From assembly GCA_964396055.1 (NCBI GenBank), contig CAYNDV010000028.1:1-40765 (forward strand): a DNA stretch of 40,765 nucleotides. Direction: 5' to 3'. This stretch comes from CAYJPV01 sp964396055. GTDB lineage: Bacteria > Acidobacteriota > Vicinamibacteria > Vicinamibacterales > JAKQTR01. Each line of letters begins with the position of its first letter. Position 1 is the stretch's first letter. This document shows positions 1 to 7,802 of the stretch, one piece after another. The notes below the pieces were generated by a model that saw only the letters and a program-made list of their open reading frames with translations, was not told where the DNA came from and ran no database searches. The position numbers were made by a program, and so were the translations under genes.

Positions 1-45
1 AGAAGCAAGAAGCAAGAAGCAAGAAGCAAGAAGCAAGAAGCAAGA
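1..45 (+). repeat. Heptad tandem array (AGAAGCA)6+
   Basis: Six perfect copies plus three bases of the 7-bp unit AGAAGCA open the window, so the array may extend beyond it. It is followed by the word ACGCCTCAA (47-55) and then by a GC hairpin (61-93). The same order, array then word then hairpin, occurs near 5014-5085. The unit is purine-rich on the plus strand and would lie downstream of any plus-strand gene ending just before the window. Confidence 0.95.
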
Positions 46-60
46 GACGCCTCAACGCTG

Positions 61-93
61 CGGGCGCGCCGGGTGGGCAACCCGGCGCGCCCG
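61..93 (-). terminator. GC-rich hairpin after the first MCP gene
   Basis: A perfect 14-bp stem (61-74 with 80-93) closes a 5-nt loop. It lies 23 bp past the stop codon of the minus-strand chemoreceptor gene and just before the heptad array. There is no strong T-run, so it is a terminator-like hairpin that could serve both directions. Its left arm begins CGGGCGCG, as does the hairpin at 5051-5085. Confidence 0.6.
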
Positions 94-116
94 TGTCGTG
101 TTCGACCTTCCTTCGT

Positions 117-1679
117 TCAGAAGTTCGCGGCCCACTGTCCTGTGTCGCCCGTGTCGACGGGCTGGGGTCCCGCGGCCTTCTTCTTCGGTGCGCCCGCGCG
201 CTTGATGGGCGTCACCGCCGCGGGGCGCGGGCGGGCGGCCGTGGCCGGCGCTGCGGCCACCGCATCCCGGCCCATCACGATGGCCATGAGGTCGAGAGCC
301 GCCCCCTTGGTCGTCTCGGTCTGCGCGAACAGTTCCTCGGCCGCGGCCGCGCTCTCTTCGGCGCTTGCGGCCGTGCTCTGCGTGACCTTGTCGAGCTGGG
401 ACATGGCCGTGGTGATCTGGTCGATGCCCTGCCGCTGCTCACGGGCCGCGCCGGCCATGCCGGCCACCAGGGCGCCCACGCGGCCGGCGATCTCGCCGTT
501 CTTGCCGATGAGCGACGAGACCTCGCTGTAGAGCCGGAGGGTCTCCTGCGACTTCAGCGACGACTCCTCGATGAGCTGCTGGGTCTCCTTGGCGGCCTGG
601 GCGCTGCGCTGGGCCAGGTTGCGGACCTCGTCGGCCACCACGGCGAACCCCATGCCGGCCTCGCCCGCCCGCGCGGCTTCGACGGCGGCGTTCAGGGCGA
701 GGATGTTGGTCTGGAAGGCGATTTCGTCGATCGTCTTGATGATGCGCGCCGTCTCCTGGCTCGCCCGGGTCGCTTCCTTGACGGCCTGCTCCATGGCCGT
801 CATCCGGTCGTTCACCGACCCGAAGTTGGCGGCGGCTTCCACGCTCATCAACTGGTTGATTTCGGCGGCGCTGTCGGCGCCCTGGCGGACCATGCTGGCC
901 AGTTCCTCGAGCGACGCGCTCGTCTCTTCGAGCGACGCGGCCTGCTCGCTCGCGCCCTGGGCCAGGGACTGGCCGGCCGCCGACACCTGTGACGCGGCCG
1001 CCGCCGTCTGATTTGCGTTGCTGGTCATGTCGTCGGCAATCGCGCGCAGCGGCCGCGTGATCAGGCGGGTCAGCCAGGCCGCCGCGCCGACGCCCAGGAC
1101 CAGGGCGGTGACCGCAACAACCATGATGAACCAGTCATAGAAGATGACGTCGGCGTGGAGGTCCGTGCCGACCTGCTCCTGGGCGGCGCCGACCGCCTGC
1201 TCGAGGTCCGCCATGGACCTGGTGAGACCGAGCCCGACGTTGACCAGCCGGTCCTGGATGCCTGGCTGGGCGGCTGTGTCTTCCGCCTTCACGGCCGCGA
1301 TCAGTTCCTTCAGCGTCGCCTCGTAGGCGCCGAGCTGCTGGCGGATGTCTCGCACGATCTGTGCACGGGCGGGCTCCGTGATCGCGCTGGACGCGTCGTC
1401 GAGCGTCTTGACGAGAATGGCGCGGTTCTTCTCGTAATTGGCCAGCGTCTGGTCGCTCTTCGTCAGGAGGTACTCCTTCAGGTCCAGCCTGACCATCAGC
1501 AGTTCCACCTGGAAGTCGCCCGCGAGGGTGTTTTCGCGCGACAGGGCTCGATACGCCTCCACGCCGTCGTTGGCGTGGCCGAGCCCGATGAAGCCCGCAC
1601 CGGCGACAGCGGCCATCAGCAGGAGAACGGCAGCGAACCCGAAACCAATCTTGCGGCCGAGCGTGAGGTTGGCAAGCAT
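117..1679 (-). CDS. Methyl-accepting chemotaxis protein
   Basis: Membrane chemoreceptor that would signal to CheA/CheW. The chosen start (ATG at 1679) follows GGAGAG and gives 520 residues; an upstream in-frame ATG adds 11 unlikely residues. Visible parts: transmembrane helix 1 (about 12-34), a periplasmic helical sensor of about 145 residues, transmembrane helix 2 (about 184-204), then a long cytoplasmic coiled coil. The conserved hairpin tip with AFQTNILALNAAVEAARAGE and VVADEVRNLA spans about 315-357. After helix 2 there is only a short TRPLRAI stretch rather than a full HAMP domain. The C-terminal tail is basic and Ala/Pro-rich and ends in GQWAANF, which resembles but does not match a CheR-tether pentapeptide. 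It diverges from the GH97 gene. Confidence 0.95.
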   Translation of the reverse strand: MLANLTLGRKIGFGFAAVLLLMAAVAGAGFIGLGHANDGVEAYRALSRENTLAGDFQVELLMVRLDLKEYLLTKSDQTLANYEKNRAILVKTLDDASSAITEPARAQIVRDIRQQLGAYEATLKELIAAVKAEDTAAQPGIQDRLVNVGLGLTRSMADLEQAVGAAQEQVGTDLHADVIFYDWFIMVVAVTALVLGVGAAAWLTRLITRPLRAIADDMTSNANQTAAAASQVSAAGQSLAQGASEQAASLEETSASLEELASMVRQGADSAAEINQLMSVEAAANFGSVNDRMTAMEQAVKEATRASQETARIIKTIDEIAFQTNILALNAAVEAARAGEAGMGFAVVADEVRNLAQRSAQAAKETQQLIEESSLKSQETLRLYSEVSSLIGKNGEIAGRVGALVAGMAGAAREQRQGIDQITTAMSQLDKVTQSTAASAEESAAAAEELFAQTETTKGAALDLMAIVMGRDAVAAAPATAARPRPAAVTPIKRAGAPKKKAAGPQPVDTGDTGQWAANF

Positions 1680-1763
1680 GTCTATCTCTCCATCCCGCAG
1701 TGTCCACGGCATAAACCAAGAGGCACAGATCGAACGACATATGCGCCGAGCCGTGCCTCTTCT

Positions 1764-1784
1764 GGGCAGGGCTTTCCCCTGCCC
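1764..1784. promoter_or_regulatory. Inverted repeat in the MCP/GH97 divergent intergenic region
   Basis: GGGCAGGG (1764-1771) pairs with CCCTGCCC (1777-1784) across a 5-nt loop. It lies in the 253-bp region between two divergent genes, about 85 bp upstream of the chemoreceptor start. It could be a protein-binding site or a leader hairpin; nothing in the sequence decides. A TATGAT box at 1904-1909 upstream of the GH97 gene is a possible -10, without a good -35. Confidence 0.3.
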
Positions 1785-1932
1785 GATCAGGCGTGCACGC
1801 CGGCCCGCGGCCCAGAGGGCTGCGCCCCGCGTGCGCCTTCCCCCACGGAGGAAGGTCGTCGGGAGGGTAATCGGCCGACCCTGTGCGGGCTTGAATCCGG
1901 AGGTATGATGTCAGCCGCTGGAGGACCCTGAC

Positions 1933-3903
1933 GTGCGCGTGCCCAAGCTGTATGTCCTGCTGGCTGCCGCCAGCGTCCTGTCCCCGCTGGCCGCGACGGC
2001 CCAGTCCCGGGGGCCGTTGTCCCTCTCGTCGCCGGATGGACACCTGTCGGTCACCGTTGACGCCGGCGCCGCGCTGACGTGGTCCGTGGCCTGGAAGGGG
2101 CGCCCGCTGCTTGCACCGTCACGCCTCGCCCTCGTCCTCGGAGACCGGACACTCGGCGAGCGGCCCGTTGTAGCCGGTTCGTCGCAGCGGAGCGTGGATC
2201 AGGTGCTGCGCCCCGTGGTGCGCTACAAGCGGGGCGAGATCCGCGACCGCTTCACCGAACGCCGCATCGACTTCCTGGGCGGGTACGCGCTCGTCGTCCG
2301 CGCCTACGACGATGGCGTGGCCTACAGGTGGGAGACGGCCCTCCCGGGCGACGTGACCGTGCGCGACGAAGTGGCGACCTTCGCGTTCGGCGGCGACCAC
2401 CTGCTGTACTTCCCGGAAGAAACCAGCCTCATCTCGCACCAGGAGCGGCAGTACAAGCAGTTGCGGATCGGGGAGCTGAAGGACGGACAGTTTTCCAGCC
2501 TCCCGGCCCTGGTCGTGATTGCCGGCGGCCCGAAGGTGGCCATCACGGAATCGGACCTGTTCGACTACCCGGGCATGGACCTCACGTCCGCCGGCACCCC
2601 GCACGCTTTGCGGGGCCTGTTCCCCGCCTACCCGGCGGCGACCGCGATGGAGCGGGACCGCACCGAGCGCGTAACGGTGCGGGAGCCCTGGATCGCGCGC
2701 ACGCGGGGCACCCGGTCGTTTCCCTGGCGTGTGCTCGTCGTGGCCGAGCGTGACGGCGTCCTGCTGGAATCCGACATCGTGTACCGCCTGGCGTCCGAGA
2801 CGACCATGACGGACACCTCGTGGATCCGCCCGGGCAAGGTCGCCTGGGACTGGTGGAACTTCAACAACGTCTTCGGCGTGCCCTTCCGCGCCGGCGTGAA
2901 CACCGACACGTACAAGCACTACATCGACTTCGCCGCGGAGCACGGCATCGAGTACGTGATCCTCGACGAAGGGTGGTACCGGCTCGGCGACCTGCTGTCC
3001 GTGGTGCCGGAGATCGACATGGACGCGGTGGCCGCCCACGCCCGGGCCCGCAAGGTGGGCCTCATCATGTGGGTCGTGTGGAAGACGCTCGATCAGCAGA
3101 TGGAGGCGGCCCTCGACCGGTTTGCGGCGTGGGGCGTGAAGGGCATCAAGGTCGACTTCATGCAGCGCGAAGACCAGTGGATGGTCAACTACTACGAGCG
3201 CGTGGCGCAGGCCGCCGCCAGACGGAAGCTGCTGGTCGACTTCCACGGCGCCTACAAGCCCACCGGTCTCTACCGCACCTACCCCCACGTCGTCACCAGC
3301 GAAGGGGTGTTGGGGCTGGAGCAGAGCAAGTGGGGCGAGGACGCCTCCCCGCTCAATGCGGTCACCTTCCCGTTCCTGCGCATGCTGGCCGGGCCCGTCG
3401 ACTACACCCCCGGCGCCATGCACAACGCCACGAAGGCCGACTTCAAGCCCATCTTCAACCGCCCCATGAGCCAGGGCACGCGGTGCCATCAACTGGCGAT
3501 GTACGTGGTGTTCGAGAGCCCCCTGCAGATGCTGGCGGACTCACCGTCCAACTACCGAAGGGAACCGGAGAGCCTGGCGTTCATCGCGAAGGTTCCCGTC
3601 GTCTGGGACGACCTGCGGGTGCTGAGTGCGGCCGTGGGCGGACACGTCCTGCTGGCGCGCCGCTCGGGTTCGTCGTGGTTCGTCGGCGGGTTGACCAACT
3701 GGGACGCCCGTGACGTCGAGGTTGATCTCTCGTTCCTCGGTCCCGGCGCGTTCAACGCCGAGATTCACCGCGACGGTCCCAACGCGGATCGCGCCGGTGT
3801 GGACTACGTCCGCGAGGTGCGGCCGGTGTCGGCGTCGGATCGGTTGAAGATCCATCTCGCCCCCGGCGGCGGCGTGGCCATCCGGATCGACCCGGTGCGT
3901 TAG
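1933..3903 (+). CDS. Glycoside hydrolase family 97 (alpha-glucosidase/alpha-galactosidase type)
   Basis: Secreted or periplasmic alpha-glycosidase of 656 residues. A GTG start follows GGAGGA by 7 bases and opens a signal peptide (1-24, ending ATAQ). The layout is the family's: N-terminal beta-sandwich (about 28-285), (beta/alpha)8 barrel (about 290-560; WDWWNF at 305-310, ILDEGWY at 343-349) and C-terminal beta-sandwich. Asp408 in KVDFM lies where retaining GH97 members carry the Asp nucleophile and inverting SusB-type enzymes do not. Glu457 (SEGVLG) and Glu528 (FESPLQM) are further likely active-site or calcium-binding acids. A retaining enzyme, possibly an alpha-galactosidase, is therefore more likely than a SusB-type glucosidase. 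No SusC/SusD or regulator is adjacent. Confidence 0.93.
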   Translation: MRVPKLYVLLAAASVLSPLAATAQSRGPLSLSSPDGHLSVTVDAGAALTWSVAWKGRPLLAPSRLALVLGDRTLGERPVVAGSSQRSVDQVLRPVVRYKRGEIRDRFTERRIDFLGGYALVVRAYDDGVAYRWETALPGDVTVRDEVATFAFGGDHLLYFPEETSLISHQERQYKQLRIGELKDGQFSSLPALVVIAGGPKVAITESDLFDYPGMDLTSAGTPHALRGLFPAYPAATAMERDRTERVTVREPWIARTRGTRSFPWRVLVVAERDGVLLESDIVYRLASETTMTDTSWIRPGKVAWDWWNFNNVFGVPFRAGVNTDTYKHYIDFAAEHGIEYVILDEGWYRLGDLLSVVPEIDMDAVAAHARARKVGLIMWVVWKTLDQQMEAALDRFAAWGVKGIKVDFMQREDQWMVNYYERVAQAAARRKLLVDFHGAYKPTGLYRTYPHVVTSEGVLGLEQSKWGEDASPLNAVTFPFLRMLAGPVDYTPGAMHNATKADFKPIFNRPMSQGTRCHQLAMYVVFESPLQMLADSPSNYRREPESLAFIAKVPVVWDDLRVLSAAVGGHVLLARRSGSSWFVGGLTNWDARDVEVDLSFLGPGAFNAEIHRDGPNADRAGVDYVREVRPVSASDRLKIHLAPGGGVAIRIDPVR

Positions 3904-3955
3904 GTGAGTTGCCGCGGAACGTCCGGCCGGCGCCGCTTTGTAGCAGAATGAAACG

Positions 3956-4969
3956 ATGAACAGGACAATCCAGGTCGTGTGCGCGCTGGCGGCCATCTGC
4001 CTGGCTCCCGCGGCAGCCGGCGCCGTCACCGGGCAGGGCGTCCCGCGAGCCGCGGTCGTCAGGAACGGATTCGATCTCGGCGTCGTCGCCATCGGGCAGG
4101 AGGCCGAACAAGCCTTCGAGATCCGGAACGACGGCGATGCCCCGCTGACCCTCGGCAAGGCCACGGTGTCGCGGGGCGGCAAGGTCCTGGCCGCGCCCGC
4201 CAGCATCGCCCCTGGCGGCACCGGCCAGATACGGATCGGCTTCGATACCTTCCTGCTGCGTGGCAAGGCCCCCGTCGTGGCCGCCTTCCCGACCAACGAT
4301 CCCGTGACCGCCCGTCTCGAGTTGTCGGCCACGATAGAGGTGAAGGCCTTCGTCAGCGTCGATCCCGGCCAGGCCCGGTACCTGATGGTGCAGGGGGCCC
4401 CGGCCGGCACGATCAGGCAACTGGTGTGGGCGGATGACGCGGACATTGCCGTCACCGGTGTCACGAGCCCCTACCCGTTCCTCGCGGTGGTGTTCCGCGA
4501 GGCCACGGCGCAGGAACGGGTCGCCGCCGTCGCGCGCCGGCAGTGGGTGGTGGACATCACGTTGCCGAGCGACGCCCCCGTGGGTGCGCTGGCGGGTCAT
4601 GTGGTGCTCGCCATCGAGCACCCGGCGCAGAAGAAGGCGTGGATACCCGTCAGCGGGTTCGTGCGGCCCATGTTCGCGGTCACACCACCGTCCGCCGATC
4701 TCGGCACGTTCAACCCGAGGGCCCCGAGTCTCGGGGTGCTGGTGGTGAAGAACTTCGCCGATGAGTCAGCCGACCTGACCGGTGTGACGAGCAGCGTCGC
4801 GGGCCTGAAGGCCGCCATCGAAGTCGTGGAGGCCGGCCACCACTGGCGGATTCGGATCTCAGCCGATCCCTCGCTCGCCGGTCCCGTGGAGGGCCGGATC
4901 CGCATCACGACGTCGAGCCCGAAGGTCCCGGTGATCGAGGTGCCGATCAGGGGGGTGGCGGGGGGGTAG
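3956..4969 (+). CDS. Secreted protein with DUF1573-like/Ig-like domains
   Basis: A 337-residue protein with a signal peptide (1-23). The stretch after it, FDLGVVAIGQ followed by FEIRNDGDAPLTL, is typical of DUF1573/ASPM-SPD-2-Hydin-like Ig folds, in which a protein is like its neighbours in having 'same-as-background' beta-strands with conserved RNDG turns. A second such fold begins near residue 238 (ADLGTF) and ends in VPIRGVAGG. No catalytic motif is visible, so a structural or binding role in the periplasm or outside the cell is the most that can be said. It follows the GH97 gene by 52 bp on the same strand and may be co-transcribed. Its TAG stop is followed at once by a GACAGAA heptad array. 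Confidence 0.8.
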   Translation: MNRTIQVVCALAAICLAPAAAGAVTGQGVPRAAVVRNGFDLGVVAIGQEAEQAFEIRNDGDAPLTLGKATVSRGGKVLAAPASIAPGGTGQIRIGFDTFLLRGKAPVVAAFPTNDPVTARLELSATIEVKAFVSVDPGQARYLMVQGAPAGTIRQLVWADDADIAVTGVTSPYPFLAVVFREATAQERVAAVARRQWVVDITLPSDAPVGALAGHVVLAIEHPAQKKAWIPVSGFVRPMFAVTPPSADLGTFNPRAPSLGVLVVKNFADESADLTGVTSSVAGLKAAIEVVEAGHHWRIRISADPSLAGPVEGRIRITTSSPKVPVIEVPIRGVAGG

Positions 4970-4970
4970 G

Positions 4971-5032
4971 GACAGAGGACAGAAGACAGAAGACGGAAGA
5001 CAGAAGACAGAAGAGAAGCAAGGAGCAAGAAG
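4971..5032 (+). repeat. Heptad arrays (GACAGAA)6 joined to degenerate AGAAGCA
   Basis: Six 7-bp units of GACAGAA, two with one substitution (4971-5012), start one base after the TAG stop of the preceding gene. They run directly into degenerate AGAAGCA/AGGAGCA units (5014-5032). ACGCCTCAA follows at 5037-5045 and a GC hairpin at 5051-5085. All units are purine-rich on the coding strand of the preceding gene. Confidence 0.9.
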
Positions 5033-5050
5033 GAGCACGCCTCAAAGAGA

Positions 5051-5085
5051 ACGGGCGCGGCGGGGACGAATCCCGCCGCGCCCGT
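5051..5085. terminator. GC-rich hairpin between convergent genes
   Basis: A perfect 14-bp stem (5051-5064 with 5072-5085) closes a 7-nt loop, between a plus-strand gene ending at 4969 and a minus-strand gene ending at 5128. Read on the plus strand it is followed by CGTCTTT, a short T-run. A bidirectional terminator is the simplest reading. Confidence 0.7.
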
Positions 5086-5095
5086 CGTCTTTCCC

Positions 5096-5131
5096 TAGCC
5101 TCTCCCCTAGCCTCTAGCCTCTAGCCTCTAG
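5096..5131 (-). repeat. Heptad array (TAGAGGC)n at the stop codon of the next gene
   Basis: Four TAGCCTC units (TAGAGGC frame on the minus strand), with one degenerate spacer of 5 bases after the first, end at 5131. The TAG stop codon of the minus-strand gene (5128-5130) lies at the first array junction, so on the coding strand the array reads TAGAGGC-TAGAGGC from the stop codon outward. Confidence 0.9.
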
Positions 5132-6375
5132 ATCCCCGGGAAGTAGTGGCTGGCCAGCTTGGCCGAGTCGAGCAGCGTGGAACCCACGCCGACCGCGTAG
5201 CGGCCAGGTGTCCGGCGTGTGTGGAACGACCAGACCCAGGCCTGCGCTGCGAGGGCGTCCTCCGGCGGGTTGACGGCGTCGGCGGAGTGGTTCAGGTTCA
5301 GGTACATCCAGCCACCCGTGAAGGAGGTCAGGCTGGCCACGGGCACCACCTGCGTCGCGCCGCCGAAGGCGTCGGTGTTCAGCGACGCGGCGTCCTCAGC
5401 CGTGTCGAACGCGACGAGGCCCTCCTGGTCCAGCGGGAACCAGGCGGGAGGCGTCCCGCAGCCGAAGGCCGAGATGTCGCTCACCTTGGGATCGCGCCAG
5501 ACCACCAGGGACGTGCTCTGCGGGCGCGGGCCAGGGCTGGCGTCGTTGAAGTAGCGCGCCGCGAAGTTCGTCGAGAGCGGCTCGCGGTTGTCGGCGGCCG
5601 ACCAGCCCACGAAGCGGCCGTAGAAGGTGTATTCACCGGACGTCGAGGTTTCGGGATCCGCCGAGCTCGCCGTGATGTGGACGACCGGTTCGGTCAGCGA
5701 CCAGTTCTGGCTCGGCCGCTGGATCGTGAACTGGCCCCACAGCGTGTTCTGGTTGGTGGCGGAACCCATGCCGCCGTTGACGAAGTAGCCGGGATCGCTC
5801 GGCAGCCCCGCCGCGCAGCTGTTGATCGCATCCACGGTGACGTAGCCCCGGGCGACCTTGTTGGCCGCGCCGAAGTCCTGACCCACACACCCGCCGGCCA
5901 CCGACGAGAACTTCCCGGTGAGCGCGTTGCGGAGATGGGCCACCGTTGCCGCATCCAGGGGCGCCGGCGGGAGGATGCCCGTGCAGGTCGCGAAGTTGAT
6001 GTCCTGCGAGAACCAGCCCTGCGGGCTGATGGTGTCCGTCGGGTCCTGGCCATCCGACGCGGTGCGGGGCAGGGTGCCGTTCAGGACGTCACGCAGGTTG
6101 ATGGTCTGCATGTCGTAGCCGGTCAGGTACACCTTGAAGTTGAACACCGGGATGCCCAGGTCGCTCCACAGCGTGACGTTGGCGAGCATCGCCGTGGCCG
6201 ACGCGTTGTTGATCTGGAAGACGGTCGTCGTGGCCTTGGGCGAGCTCAGGTCCACTTCGAAGTACGGCACCAGCAGCGTGGCCGCAGGCCGTTCGGTCAC
6301 CGGGGTCTGGGCCGACGCGGTGGCACCGGTACCCAGCACGGCGAGGAGGCAGCAGAGTGCAATGAGTGATCGCAT
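5128..6375 (-). CDS. Secreted protein, paralogous family member 1 (unrecognised)
   Basis: I do not recognise an assigned function. The 415-residue product has a signal peptide (1-22, ending ASAQ), no later membrane helix, and is homologous over its full length to the products at 6400-7683 and 9501-10766. Shared blocks include PAATLLVPYFEVD, INNASATA, ANVTLWSDLG, YLTGYDMQTINLRDV, DTISPQG, SQDINFATCTG, GYVTVDA, DPETSTSGEYTFYGRFVGW, NREPL, WRDPKV and a C-terminal LDSAK. Cysteines in the TCTG, GGCVG, NSCAAG and FGCGTP positions recur, suggesting two disulphides. It starts 24 bp after the upstream paralog, behind GAGGAA, so the two form an operon. An extracellular all-beta structural or binding protein is a guess. 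Confidence 0.9.
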   Translation of the reverse strand: MRSLIALCCLLAVLGTGATASAQTPVTERPAATLLVPYFEVDLSSPKATTTVFQINNASATAMLANVTLWSDLGIPVFNFKVYLTGYDMQTINLRDVLNGTLPRTASDGQDPTDTISPQGWFSQDINFATCTGILPPAPLDAATVAHLRNALTGKFSSVAGGCVGQDFGAANKVARGYVTVDAINSCAAGLPSDPGYFVNGGMGSATNQNTLWGQFTIQRPSQNWSLTEPVVHITASSADPETSTSGEYTFYGRFVGWSAADNREPLSTNFAARYFNDASPGPRPQSTSLVVWRDPKVSDISAFGCGTPPAWFPLDQEGLVAFDTAEDAASLNTDAFGGATQVVPVASLTSFTGGWMYLNLNHSADAVNPPEDALAAQAWVWSFHTRRTPGRYAVGVGSTLLDSAKLASHYFPGI

Positions 6376-6399
6376 GTGTCGTGGTTCCTCGTGTGTGGG

Positions 6400-7683
6400 C
6401 TAGAAGCCGATGATGAACATGGACGCGTCCTTCGCGCTGTCGAGACGCGTCGCACGGGCCCCGACGGTGTAGCGGCCCGAGGTGGTGAGCGCGCTCACCC
6501 AGGCCTGCGCCGCCAGGGGGTTCTCCGGGGGATTCGCGCCGGCCGGAGCCACCATGGTGTTCATGTTCATGTAGATCCACCCGAAGTCGAAGGGCGTGGG
6601 CAGCGCGTCGCCGCCGACCGTCACGGCCTGCGTGGCCAGCGGGAACGCCGGGGTGGCGGCCGGGGGCGGCGGGAAGACCGGCGGCGGCTCCGGCGTGTCG
6701 AGATCGAAGGTGTCTTCCTGCTCGTCGAACGCCATCACGTCGCTGGTGGCCAGCGGGAACCACGACGGGAACGAGATGCACGACGGCGGGAAGACGCTGG
6801 CGACCTTCGGGTCGCGCCAGGCCAGGATGCGGGTCGAGGCGGTGTTGCCGCTCGCGCGGTACGGCACCGCGAAGGTCGTCGACAGCGGCTCGCGGTTGTC
6901 CGCCGCCGTCCAGCCCACGTGCCGGCCGTAGAACGTGTACTCGCCGGGCACCGATGTCTCGGGGTCCATCGCGTCAGCCTTGATGTGCACCAGCGTGTCG
7001 CCCGCAGCGACGTTGCGGCCCTTGTGGACCAGGTAGTAGTCGCCCCACAGGACGTTCTGGTTGGTGGCCGTTCCGAAACCGCCGCTGACGAAGTATCCCG
7101 GGTCGCTCGGGACGCCGAGGCTGCAGTGGGTCACCGTGTCAACCGTGACGTAGCCCCGGGCGAACCGGTCGCCGTGACGGAAGCCGTTGCAGGTGCCCGT
7201 CAGCGCCGAGATGCCGCCCGTGAGCGATGCCTGGATGTGCTGGATGTATTCAGGGCTCAGCTGTGAGGGCGGCGGGAGGATACCACCGCAGCTCGCGAAG
7301 TTGATGTCCTGCGAGAACGGCCCCTGGTTGCTGATCGTGTCGCCCGGGTCCTGGCCGGCGCTGGCCGTGCGGGGCAGGCGGCCGTTCAGCACATCGCGCA
7401 TGTCGATGGCCTGCATGTCGAACCCGGTCAGGTAGACATTGAACGCCAGCACCGGAACGCCGTAGTCGCTCCAGACCGTAACGTGCGCCATCACGGCCGT
7501 CGCGGAAGAGTTGTTGACCTCGAAGATCGTCGTCTGGCCGTTCGGCCTGGCCATGTCGACTTCGAAGTACGGCAGCAGCAAGGTGGCCGCGGGCTGCTGG
7601 GCCACCGTTTGAGCTGCCGCAGGGGTGCTTGAGCCGAGCAGGAGCCCGGCCGCCAGGCAAAGCACTAGACACGAGTTGCGCAT
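6400..7683 (-). CDS. Secreted protein, paralogous family member 2 (unrecognised)
   Basis: First gene of a two-gene operon with its paralog at 5128-6375. The 427-residue product has a signal peptide (1-24, ending AAAQ) and all the family blocks: PAATLLLPYFEVD, NNSSATA, TVWSDYGVPVLAFNVYLTGF, DTISNQG, SQDINFASCGG, RGYVTVD, DPETSVPGEYTFYGRHVGW, NREPLST, WRDPKV and LDSAK near the C-terminus. Unlike its relatives it carries a proline-rich insertion (PEPPPVFPPPPAA, about residues 322-334) where the others have a short loop. Function unknown; no catalytic residues are apparent. A good promoter lies about 50 bp upstream (7737-7765). Confidence 0.9.
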   Translation of the reverse strand: MRNSCLVLCLAAGLLLGSSTPAAAQTVAQQPAATLLLPYFEVDMARPNGQTTIFEVNNSSATAVMAHVTVWSDYGVPVLAFNVYLTGFDMQAIDMRDVLNGRLPRTASAGQDPGDTISNQGPFSQDINFASCGGILPPPSQLSPEYIQHIQASLTGGISALTGTCNGFRHGDRFARGYVTVDTVTHCSLGVPSDPGYFVSGGFGTATNQNVLWGDYYLVHKGRNVAAGDTLVHIKADAMDPETSVPGEYTFYGRHVGWTAADNREPLSTTFAVPYRASGNTASTRILAWRDPKVASVFPPSCISFPSWFPLATSDVMAFDEQEDTFDLDTPEPPPVFPPPPAATPAFPLATQAVTVGGDALPTPFDFGWIYMNMNTMVAPAGANPPENPLAAQAWVSALTTSGRYTVGARATRLDSAKDASMFIIGF

Positions 7684-7736
7684 TGCGCCTCCATGGAGCG
7701 GAGCGGTTGATTGGAATCGGAAACCCGACCGATCAG

Positions 7737-7765
7737 ATACTAGTTACCGGAGCCGGGACTGTCAA
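7737..7765 (-). promoter_or_regulatory. Sigma-70-type promoter of the two-gene paralog operon
   Basis: On the minus strand TTGACA (7765-7760) is followed after exactly 17 bases by TAGTAT (7742-7737). The -35 box is perfect and the -10 matches 4 of 6. The implied start is near 7730, giving a leader of about 47 nt before the ATG at 7683. It lies just past the stop codon of the upstream FG-GAP gene, so the paralog pair is probably its own transcription unit. Confidence 0.7.
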
Positions 7766-7781
7766 CACAAGATCCGGTAAC
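7743..7781. promoter_or_regulatory. Operator-like inverted repeat over the promoter
   Basis: GTTACCGGA (7743-7751) and TCCGGTAAC (7773-7781) are perfect 9-bp inverted repeats separated by 21 bp. One arm occupies the -10/-35 spacer and the other lies just upstream of the -35 box, so a dimeric regulator bound here would block or control the promoter at 7737-7765. It could also form a hairpin in RNA reading through from the FG-GAP gene. Confidence 0.5.
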
Positions 7782-7802
7782 GTCTCTCGAAGCGGCTGTG
7801 CG

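Noticed and set aside
117..140. CheR/CheB-tethering pentapeptide at the chemoreceptor C-terminus
   Set aside because: The tail ends QWAANF, with W and F separated by three residues rather than two, so it does not match the known NWETF-type motif.
4971..5131. Heptad arrays considered as a CRISPR array or attachment site
   Set aside because: The units are 7 bp with no spacers, no cas gene is near, and no integrase or tRNA is present.
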